In this document: piece after piece, positions 1 through 6,027 of the stretch | Numbering within the stretch: the first letter of the stretch is position 1 | Layout of the letters: every line of letters begins with the position of its first letter | NCBI GenBank assembly: GCA_002386465.1 | Contig: DGIT01000138.1 | Location: 1 to 18,562, forward strand | Origin: Burkholderiales bacterium UBA4615 | GTDB taxonomy: Bacteria; Pseudomonadota; Gammaproteobacteria; Burkholderiales; Burkholderiaceae_E | DNA: 18,562 bases | Direction of reading: 5' to 3' | The notes under the pieces: generated by a model | What the model was told of the DNA's origin: nothing | The model's input: only the letters and a program-made list of their open reading frames with translations | The model's database searches: none | Made by a program: the position numbers and the translations under genes

Positions 1-388
1 CCGAGGGCGGTGCCGGATTGGGGCTGGGCGAAAAATAGTTGAGGGTATCGAAGCCGTAGCGATTGGGCGGATAAATCGCCCAATTGCCGGGCTTGGCAAG
101 TTGCGCGCGAATGAACGGGTCGAGGTAATCGGTCTGGGTTCTGAAGTCACCGCCAAACGTAGTTTCCGGATAACTGTTGAACAGCGGAAAAACCGTGCGG
201 CCTTCATAGTGCGCCACGATCGGCCGGTCGTTCGAGAGCAGCTCGGCGCCGAGGCTTAGGACCACCAGGGTCACGAAAATCCACAGGCTCCACCAGCCGC
301 GTCGATCGGAGCGAAACCTGCGCCAGGCACGCGCACCCGGTGTCAGCGCCGCGGGTGCCACGGGTGCCACGCCCTGCACCGCGTTCAT
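1..388 (-). CDS. yejE: YejE-type peptide ABC transporter permease (partial, C-terminus beyond window edge)
   Basis: Inner-membrane permease subunit of an oligopeptide/microcin-C type ABC importer, expected to pair with YejB to form the channel. Only the first 129 residues are present; the gene runs off the left edge. Read on the minus strand, the protein begins MNAVQGVAPVAP, has a basic stretch (RAWRRFRSDRRGWW, about residues 20-33) and then one clear membrane segment (about 34-51). The following periplasmic stretch, with YPETTFGGDF near 73-82 and TDYLDP at 86-91, is characteristic of YejE rather than of the general DppC/OppC family. The start is well supported: GAGGGGG lies just upstream, and the ATG overlaps the yejB stop as ATGA (385-388), which indicates translational coupling. 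An ATPase gene (yejF) would be expected further left, but that is inference. Confidence 0.9.
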   Translation of the reverse strand, partial: MNAVQGVAPVAPAALTPGARAWRRFRSDRRGWWSLWIFVTLVVLSLGAELLSNDRPIVAHYEGRTVFPLFNSYPETTFGGDFRTQTDYLDPFIRAQLAKPGNWAIYPPNRYGFDTLNYFSPSPNPAPPS

Positions 389-1431
389 TGCGCCCCCTCG
401 AATTTCACGCGCGGGTCGACCCAGATGTAGGCCAGGTCGGTAATGAGCTTGGTGACCAGACCGATCAGCGTGAACAGAAAGAGCGTGCCCATCACCACCG
501 GGTAATCGCGCTTCATGACCGAGTCATAGGACAACAGGCCCAGGCCATCAAGAGAGAACAAGGTTTCGATCAGCAGCGAACCAGTGAAAAATGCCCCGAT
601 GAACGCAGCAGGAAATCCTGTGACCAGCGGGATGAGTGCATTGCGAAACACATGCTTGTAGAGCACCTTGTTTTGCGACAGCCCCTTGGCGCGCGCGGTC
701 AGCACGTACTGGCGGCGGATTTCCTCCAGGAACGTGTTCTTGGTCAGCATGGTGGTGACCGCAAAACTGCCCACCACCATCGCTGTGACCGGCAGCGCGA
801 TATGCCACAGGTAATCCATGACCTTGCCCAGCGCAGACAGCTGAGCGAAGTTGTCGGAGGTGAGGCCGCGCAAGGGAAACACCTGCCAGAAGCTGCCCCC
901 GCCAAAGAGCACCAGCAGCACCACGCCGAGCACGAAGCTCGGAATGGCGTAGCCCGCCAGGATGGCTGTGGAGGTGATTAGGTCGAAACGGCTGCCGTGG
1001 CGCACCGCCTTGGCAATGCCCAGCGGAATAGAGACCAGATACGAAATGAAAAACGTCCACAGGCCCAGGCTGATCGAGACCGGAAGCTTTTCCTTGATCA
1101 GATCCCACACCGACTTCTGCTGAAAATAACTGGTGCCCAGATCGAAGCGCGCAAACCGCTTGATCATGTCCCAGAAGCGCAGATGGGCAGGCTTGTCGAA
1201 GCCGTAGAGTTTGCGGATCTCTTCCAGCTTGGCCTCATCCACACCCTGACGGCCCCGATAGGTGTTGTCGCCCGCCGAGGCTTCACCGGCACCGCCGCGC
1301 CCCCGCAGCTCCTGCACCATTTGCTCGACTGGCCCGCCGGGCACGAACTGCACCACGGCAAAGGTGACCATCAGGATGCCCAGCAGGGTGGGCACCATCA
1401 GCAGCACGCGCTTGACGATATAGGCGAGCAT
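385..1431 (-). CDS. yejB: YejB-type peptide ABC transporter permease
   Basis: Inner-membrane permease of a Yej-type importer for oligopeptides (in enterobacteria the family imports microcin C). The 348-residue product is close to the family length. It starts MLAYIVKRVLLMVPTLLGIL, which is the typical N-terminal membrane anchor. The EAA loop that contacts the ATPase is clear: EEIRRQYVLTARAKG at about 236-250, followed by NALIPLVTG. Around five to six membrane segments are visible, and the C-terminus ends DPRVKFEGAQ. An in-frame upstream extension to 1563 exists, but it lies inside yejA and encodes an atypical Gly/Ala-rich leader, so the start at 1431 is chosen. It begins 2 bp after the yejA stop and overlaps yejE by 4 bp, so yejA-yejB-yejE form one operon. 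No strong ribosome-binding site is seen, which is consistent with coupling to yejA. Confidence 0.93.
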   Translation of the reverse strand: MLAYIVKRVLLMVPTLLGILMVTFAVVQFVPGGPVEQMVQELRGRGGAGEASAGDNTYRGRQGVDEAKLEEIRKLYGFDKPAHLRFWDMIKRFARFDLGTSYFQQKSVWDLIKEKLPVSISLGLWTFFISYLVSIPLGIAKAVRHGSRFDLITSTAILAGYAIPSFVLGVVLLVLFGGGSFWQVFPLRGLTSDNFAQLSALGKVMDYLWHIALPVTAMVVGSFAVTTMLTKNTFLEEIRRQYVLTARAKGLSQNKVLYKHVFRNALIPLVTGFPAAFIGAFFTGSLLIETLFSLDGLGLLSYDSVMKRDYPVVMGTLFLFTLIGLVTKLITDLAYIWVDPRVKFEGAQ

Positions 1432-1433
1432 GG

Positions 1434-3344
1434 TCAACGGGCCCCGGGGGTTGTGGGCGCCGCAGTCGATGCCACGGCCGATGCGGGGGCGACGGATGCG
1501 CCCGCTGCCTGCACACGCGGCGCCGCACCCTGCGGCACCCGCCACCAGGTTTTCAGCGCCCACATCGGAGCGGTGTAGTACTTGGGCAGCACATCGGGGT
1601 GCGCCAGGATGTCCCGGTGCGCCACCCGATGCCGGGGTGCATAGAAATGGGGCACCAGGTACCAGCCATTGCGCAGAACGCGGTCCAGTGCACGCGAGGC
1701 GGCCACGAGTTCATCTCGGCTGCCGCTGGCGAGCAGCGACTTGATCAGCGCATCGACCGCCGGATCCTTGATGCCCGGCGCATTGTCCGATCCCTTCTCA
1801 TCGGCCGATGCACTGGAAAAGCGCTCCAGTAGCTCGTTTCCGGGGGTCTGGCTGGCAGGCATCGAGACCACGGTCACATCAAAATCGAATTCATCCAGAC
1901 GCTTTTGAAAGAGCACCGGGTCGGTGACCCGCAGGCGCGCCTGAATGCCGAGCTTTTCAAGATTGCGCACCCAGGGTACGGCGATGCGCTCAAGCGCCTT
2001 GGAATACGACAGCACCTCGAACGCAAACGGCTCGCCCTTGGCATTGCGCAACAGGCCGTCATCGGCCACCGTCCAGCCAGCCTCACGCAACAAGGCAAGC
2101 GCGCGGCGCAGGTTGTCGCGCAGGGTGGCCGGCGCCACCGTGTCGGGCGGATCGGGCGCGTCGTTGAAGACCTCGGGCAGGAGCTTGTCGCGCAGCGGCT
2201 CGAGCAGCGCCAGTTCATCCGGTCCCGGGCGGCCGCGAGCCTGCATCTCGGAATTGGTGAAATAGCTCGGGCTGCGGGCGTACTGTCCGTAGAACACCTG
2301 GCGGTTCATCCACTCGAAATCGAACGCCTGCGCCAGCGCCAGGCGCACCCTGCGATCGACAAAAAGCGGGCGGCGCGTGTTCATGGCAAAGCCCTGAATG
2401 CCCGCCGAATTGGAGTGCACAAACTCCTCTTTGCGGATCTCACCCGACCGGTACTTCGGCCCGACATGTCCTCGCGCCCAGTTCTTGGCGGAATTTTCAG
2501 CGATCCAGTCGAACTGGCCCGCCTTGAAGCCCTCCAGGCGCGCCACTTCGTCCTTGAAGTAGGTGTACTGAATGCGATCGAAGTTGAACATGCCGCGACG
2601 CACCGGCAGATCATTGGCCCAGTAGTCGGCCCGCCGTTTGTAGGCAATCGATTTGCCCCAGTCGGCTTTTTCAAGCGCATAGGGGCCGCTGGCGATGGGC
2701 ACGTCCTGAATGATCTGATCAAAGGGCTTGCCCGCACCCCACTTGCGCGAAAACACCGGCAGCGAGCCCAGGATCATGTGCAGCTCGTGGTTCTTTCGCT
2801 TGAACTCGAAGCGGATCGTGCGCTCGTCCGGCAGGCTGAGCGCTTTCACATCGCCGTACAGGTTCTTGAAGCGCGGATGCCCCTGCTTGCTCATGAGCAT
2901 GTCAAACGAGTGTTTGACATCAGCCGCCAGGACCGGGCTGCCATCCGAAAAAGTTGCGCGCGGATCGAGCTTGAAGGTGATCGACAGGCCATCGGGCGCA
3001 AAGTGCATGCTCTGCGCAAGCAGCCCATAGACCGAGAACGGTTCGTCATCACTTTGCTCGGTGAGCGTGTCGAACAGCAGTGGCCCGACACCGGCTGCGA
3101 CCATGCCCTTGAGGGTGAACGGGTTGAGCTTGTCGAAGGAACCAAAGCCGTCCAGCGACAGCACACCGCCGCGCGGTGCGGACGGATTGACATAGCCGAA
3201 GTGCTTGAAATCAGGCCCGTACGCCGGCTTGGCACCCCAGGCCAGCGCATGCACGAAGGGCTCTTCTGCGCGCGCAGCCTGCAGCGGCCCAAGCAGCAAA
3301 GCGGCCCAGACAGCTATCCGGAAGCAACATGAGACAATCGTCAT
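1434..3344 (-). CDS. yejA: YejA-type periplasmic peptide-binding protein
   Basis: Extracellular solute-binding protein (family 5, YejA/DppA-like) that captures peptides in the periplasm and delivers them to YejBE. It has 636 residues. The N-terminus is a Sec signal peptide: hydrophobic core AVWAALLLGPLQ at about 11-22, and a probable AxA cleavage at ARA/EEP (residue 26/27). The mature region opens with HALAWGAKPAYGPDFKHFGYVNP, a YejA signature, and contains SDGSPVLAADVKHSFD at about 133-148, typical of family 5 binding proteins. The last ~40 residues after WWRVPQ form an Ala/Pro/Ser/Val-rich tail that looks non-essential to the fold. The ATG at 3344 is the best start because it places the signal peptide correctly, although no good Shine-Dalgarno lies upstream. 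First gene of the yejABE operon, divergent from fabI with a spacer of only 25 bp. Confidence 0.92.
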   Translation of the reverse strand: MTIVSCCFRIAVWAALLLGPLQAARAEEPFVHALAWGAKPAYGPDFKHFGYVNPSAPRGGVLSLDGFGSFDKLNPFTLKGMVAAGVGPLLFDTLTEQSDDEPFSVYGLLAQSMHFAPDGLSITFKLDPRATFSDGSPVLAADVKHSFDMLMSKQGHPRFKNLYGDVKALSLPDERTIRFEFKRKNHELHMILGSLPVFSRKWGAGKPFDQIIQDVPIASGPYALEKADWGKSIAYKRRADYWANDLPVRRGMFNFDRIQYTYFKDEVARLEGFKAGQFDWIAENSAKNWARGHVGPKYRSGEIRKEEFVHSNSAGIQGFAMNTRRPLFVDRRVRLALAQAFDFEWMNRQVFYGQYARSPSYFTNSEMQARGRPGPDELALLEPLRDKLLPEVFNDAPDPPDTVAPATLRDNLRRALALLREAGWTVADDGLLRNAKGEPFAFEVLSYSKALERIAVPWVRNLEKLGIQARLRVTDPVLFQKRLDEFDFDVTVVSMPASQTPGNELLERFSSASADEKGSDNAPGIKDPAVDALIKSLLASGSRDELVAASRALDRVLRNGWYLVPHFYAPRHRVAHRDILAHPDVLPKYYTAPMWALKTWWRVPQGAAPRVQAAGASVAPASAVASTAAPTTPGAR

Positions 3345-3357
3345 TCAAAAATTCTAT

Positions 3358-3372
3358 CGGAGAAACCCGATG
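3358..3372 (+). promoter_or_regulatory. Ribosome-binding site and start codon of fabI
   Basis: CGGAGA lies 6-7 nt before the ATG at 3370. This fixes the fabI start there, against an in-frame upstream ATG at 3205 that lies inside the divergent yejA gene. The protein from 3370 has exactly the usual FabI length. Confidence 0.75.
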
Positions 3373-4158
3373 TTCCTGGCCGGCAAACGCATCCTGATCA
3401 TGGGCTTGCTGTCGAATCGTTCAATTGCCTACGGCATTGCACGGGCCTGCCGGGCCCAGGGCGCCGAGTTGGCCTTCACATATCAAAATGAGCGTTTCCG
3501 CGACCGTATCACCGAAATGGCGGCTGAATTCGGCTCCGATGCCGTCTTTCCTTGCGATGTGGCGGAAGACGATCAGATCGACGGCCTCTTCAAGGCCCTG
3601 GGGGAGCGCTGGGACGGGCTCGACGGTGTGGTGCACGCCATTGCGTTTGCACCGCGAGAGGCCATTCAGGGCGATCTGTACGACGGCCTGACCCGCGAGG
3701 CCTTCCGGGTGGCACATGACGTGTCGGCCTACAGTTTCGCAGCCGTTGGGCGTGCTGCACGCCCGCTCATGGCCGGGCGCAATGGCGCGCTCGTGACCCT
3801 GTCCTATCTGGGCGCGGTGCGTGCGGTGCCCAATTACAACGTGATGGGCATGGCCAAGGCCTCGCTCGAAGCCACCGTGCGCTATATGGCCACGAGCCTG
3901 GGCCCGCAGGGCACGCGGGTCAACGGCATCTCGGCCGGTCCGATCAAGACCCTGGCCGCTTCGGGCATCAAGGGCTTCGGCAAGCTGCTCGACTTTGCCG
4001 AGCAGCACGCACCCCTTCGCCGCAATGTCAGCACGGATGAAGTGGGCAATGTGGCCGCGTTCATGCTGTCCGATCTGTCCTCGGGCATCACCGGCGAGAT
4101 CACCTATGTAGACGCCGGGTTTTCCATTGGCGTGCCGGGCATGGGTGCCGAGGGATAA
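3370..4158 (+). CDS. fabI: Enoyl-[acyl-carrier-protein] reductase (NADH), FabI
   Basis: Cytosolic short-chain dehydrogenase that reduces trans-2-enoyl-ACP in the last step of each fatty-acid elongation cycle; target of triclosan and diazaborine in this family. The 262-residue length equals that of E. coli FabI. Visible features are the modified nucleotide-binding segment IMGLLSNRSIAYGIA (about 10-24), the CDVAEDDQID region (62-71), and the catalytic set Tyr146, Tyr156 and Lys163 within SYLGAVRAVPNYNVMGMAKAS (Y-x6-K). AISAGPIKTLAASGIK-type residues follow (here GISAGPIKTLAASGIK, 186-201). The residue aligned with E. coli Gly93 in SIGFAP is Ala92 here (AIAFAP), a position where substitutions alter triclosan sensitivity. 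The start is set by an upstream CGGAGA. It is transcribed divergently from yejA and is probably monocistronic or weakly linked to the hydrolase 93 bp downstream. Confidence 0.97.
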   Translation: MFLAGKRILIMGLLSNRSIAYGIARACRAQGAELAFTYQNERFRDRITEMAAEFGSDAVFPCDVAEDDQIDGLFKALGERWDGLDGVVHAIAFAPREAIQGDLYDGLTREAFRVAHDVSAYSFAAVGRAARPLMAGRNGALVTLSYLGAVRAVPNYNVMGMAKASLEATVRYMATSLGPQGTRVNGISAGPIKTLAASGIKGFGKLLDFAEQHAPLRRNVSTDEVGNVAAFMLSDLSSGITGEITYVDAGFSIGVPGMGAEG

Positions 4159-4233
4159 GGCCTGATTCCGCAACGCGTGCAAGGATGCCTACTGCTGTGT
4201 TCAAGAACCCAATGTCCGCTCGGAGCGCCGTGA

Positions 4234-4258
4234 CGCTCACGTCATGCACCGGTGAGCG
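4234..4258 (+). promoter_or_regulatory. Inverted repeat enclosing the start codon of the alpha/beta hydrolase gene
   Basis: CGCTCAC (4234-4240) and GTGAGCG (4252-4258) are perfect 7-bp inverted arms with an 11-nt loop. The right arm contains the proposed GTG start codon (4252). In addition, GAGCGCCGTG occurs twice as a direct repeat (4223-4232 and 4254-4263). A regulatory role is inference only; the arrangement could also be chance in GC-rich DNA. Confidence 0.3.
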
Positions 4259-5166
4259 CCGTGCACATTGAGCTCGCCAATGGAGTCCGCCTCGAAGCGG
4301 AGCAGGATGGGCCCGCACAAGGCACGCCGCTCGTGCTCATCACCGGACTGGGCCTGCAACTGACCGCCTGGCCCGCGTCGTTCATGCGGGGCCTGCATGA
4401 CCGGGGATTTCGCACGCTGCGCTTTGACAATCGCGATGCGGGCCTTTCCAGCAGGGTACGCAGCGCCCGTGCGCTCGATATCCGCACCGAGGCCATGCGC
4501 TCCATGATCGGATTGACCGTGCGCGCGCCGTATACGCTGCGCGACATGGCCGGCGACGTTGTCGGACTGATGGATGCACTGAGCCTGTCAGATGCCCATG
4601 TGGTGGGCGTGTCCATGGGCGGAATGATCGGACAGGTGCTGGCTGCCTCTGCGCCGCAGCGAGTGCGCTCACTGGTCTCGATCATGTCTTCGAGCGGAGC
4701 CACTCGGTTTCGCTTTCACTTCACGCCGGCCACCCGCGCAGTGCTGACGCCGCCACCCCGTGGGGCTGATGAAGAGCGGCTGCTCGATCATTACGCTCAC
4801 ATCTGGTCGCTGATCAGCAGCCCGGGCATGCAGCCGCCACCCGATCAGCTGCGCGAGCGCCTCAGGGCCGACATGCGTCGCAGCGGCGGCGACGCCTCGG
4901 GTACCGCGCGCCAACTGCTGGCCATCATGCACAGCGGCGATCGTCGCAAGCTGTTGCGCACCATCAACGCACCGACCCTGGTGCTGCATGGTGAAGTCGA
5001 CCCGCTGGTGCCCCTGGCCGCCGGCCAAGACACCGCGCGCCACATTCCCGGTGCTCGCTTCGAAGCGATTGCAGGCATGGGCCATGACCTGCCCGAGCCG
5101 TTGGTGCCGCGACTCGTGCAGGCGATTGCCGGGCACTGCGCAGCCACCGCAACGGTGCGCACGTAG
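4252..5166 (+). CDS. Alpha/beta hydrolase (serine hydrolase/esterase)
   Basis: Probable cytosolic carboxylic-ester hydrolase of the alpha/beta fold; no signal peptide is visible. The 304-residue product shows the nucleophile elbow GVSMGGMIGQ with Ser121, a probable acid Asp250 in LHGEVDPLVP, and the catalytic His278 in GMGHDLP, all correctly spaced. The motif RFDNRDAGLSS (57-67) is typical of the subfamily that includes aclacinomycin methylesterase RdmC-like and pimeloyl-ACP methylesterase-like proteins, but the substrate cannot be assigned. The start is GTG at 4252, with no convincing Shine-Dalgarno; a second in-frame GTG at 4261 is an alternative. It lies 93 bp after fabI and 68 bp before an ABC ATPase gene on the same strand, so it could belong to that transcription unit. 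Family assignment is sure; biological role is unknown. Confidence 0.88.
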   Translation: MSAVHIELANGVRLEAEQDGPAQGTPLVLITGLGLQLTAWPASFMRGLHDRGFRTLRFDNRDAGLSSRVRSARALDIRTEAMRSMIGLTVRAPYTLRDMAGDVVGLMDALSLSDAHVVGVSMGGMIGQVLAASAPQRVRSLVSIMSSSGATRFRFHFTPATRAVLTPPPRGADEERLLDHYAHIWSLISSPGMQPPPDQLRERLRADMRRSGGDASGTARQLLAIMHSGDRRKLLRTINAPTLVLHGEVDPLVPLAAGQDTARHIPGARFEAIAGMGHDLPEPLVPRLVQAIAGHCAATATVRT

Positions 5167-5181
5167 GCGCGTGCGCCTGCG
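5162..5181 (+). terminator. Stem-loop at the end of the hydrolase gene (possible weak terminator or attenuator)
   Basis: CGTAGGCG (5162-5169) can pair with CGCCTGCG (5174-5181), including one G-U pair, around a CGTG tetraloop. The stem includes the TAG stop codon. No T-run follows, so an intrinsic terminator is doubtful; it may instead be an mRNA-processing or partial attenuation element. Confidence 0.3.
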
Positions 5182-5234
5182 GCCTCGCTTGGACTTGCCA
5201 TCGCGGTGTGCGTATTGACCTTCATCGAGCACGC

Positions 5235-5906
5235 ATGACTGCTGCGGTCGAGATCACCGGATTGTCCAAACGCTTCGGTGCACAGCGTGATGTGCTGCGG
5301 GGCATTGCCCTGCACATCGACGCGGGTGAGCGCGTCGCGCTGCTGGGCGAGTCCGGAGTGGGCAAATCAACGCTGCTCAATCTGATCGCGGGACTGGAGC
5401 ATCCCGATACCGGTGAAATCAGACTCTCGGGTGTCCCCATCCAGAACCTTGACGAAGCTGCGGCGGCACGGCTGCGCGCCCGCGAGATCGGCTTCGTGTT
5501 TCAGGCGTTTCATCTGGTGGCGCATCTTCATGTGTGGCAAAACGTGGCCATTCCGCTGTTGCTCAATGGCACGCGTGCAGCCGATGCACGCGCACAGGCC
5601 ATCGACATGCTGGCCCAGGTGGGGCTGGCCGATCGCGCCCAGTCCATGCCCCGCGAGCTGTCAGGCGGCGAGCAGCAGCGGGTCGCACTGGCACGCGCGC
5701 TCGTGCATCGGCCCCGGCTCGTGCTGGCCGATGAGCCGACCGGCAACCTCGATCCGGCCACGGCCACACGCGTGCTCGAACTGATCGACACGCAAGTCCG
5801 CGAACACGGCGCCGCCCTGCTGATGGTGACCCATTCGGCTCAGGCTGCGGCCATCGCGCAGCGCAGGGTGCAGCTCACACCGCAAGGCCTGAGCGAATGC
5901 GTCTGA
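5235..5906 (+). CDS. ABC transporter ATP-binding protein, LolD/YbbA/AttE-like
   Basis: Cytoplasmic ATPase subunit of a type VII (MacB/LolCDE-like) ABC system. All motifs are intact in the 223-residue protein: Walker A GESGVGKST (38-46), Q-loop Gln90 in VFQAFHL, signature LSGGEQQR (142-149), Walker B LVLADEP (162-168) with catalytic Glu167, D-loop NLDP and H-loop His200. FVFQAFHLVAHLHVWQNV is typical of the LolD/FtsE/MacB group that works with FtsX-fold permeases, not of importers. The ATG at 5235 gives the canonical N-terminus (VEITGLSKRFG). A GTG at 5208 would add nine residues and cannot be fully excluded. The matching permease gene follows after a repeat-rich 112-nt spacer, then a secreted lipocalin-fold gene, as in att-type operons. 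The transported molecule is unknown; a lipid or hydrophobic molecule is the best inference. Confidence 0.92.
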   Translation: MTAAVEITGLSKRFGAQRDVLRGIALHIDAGERVALLGESGVGKSTLLNLIAGLEHPDTGEIRLSGVPIQNLDEAAAARLRAREIGFVFQAFHLVAHLHVWQNVAIPLLLNGTRAADARAQAIDMLAQVGLADRAQSMPRELSGGEQQRVALARALVHRPRLVLADEPTGNLDPATATRVLELIDTQVREHGAALLMVTHSAQAAAIAQRRVQLTPQGLSECV

Positions 5907-5908
5907 GC

Positions 5909-5968
5909 CGATGCCTCTTAGTGACGATGTCCCTTAGTAACGATGTCTCTGCACCGATGTCCCTGCAC
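5909..5968 (+). repeat. Degenerate tandem repeat, four units of 16/16/14/14 bp
   Basis: The spacer after the ABC ATPase gene contains four consecutive units: CGATGCCTCTTAGTGA (5909-5924), CGATGTCCCTTAGTAA (5925-5940), CGATGTCTCTGCAC (5941-5954) and CGATGTCCCTGCAC (5955-5968). The CGATG-C-CT core is shared by all. Units pair up by sequence (1 with 2, 3 with 4), as expected from local duplication. It is non-coding; the unit lengths are not multiples of three. Confidence 0.75.
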
Positions 5969-5985
5969 GAAAGTTCATACCCCCA

Positions 5986-6027
5986 TGCCTGTGAGGACGT
6001 GCCCGTGAGCGCCTGCCCATGAATGCG
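5986..6027 (+). repeat. Three 14-bp tandem units overlapping the permease start codon
   Basis: TGCCTGTGAGGACG (5986-5999), TGCCCGTGAGCGCC (6000-6013) and TGCCCATGAATGCG (6014-6027) are three end-to-end 14-bp units. The third contains the ATG of the downstream permease at 6019, at the position where the other two units have GTG. It replaces a recognisable Shine-Dalgarno sequence. Function unknown. Confidence 0.6.

Noticed and set aside
1905..3332. A 475-codon open frame on the plus strand opposite yejA
   Set aside because: It is antisense to a clear binding-protein gene. It has no recognisable domain and shows shadow-type composition.
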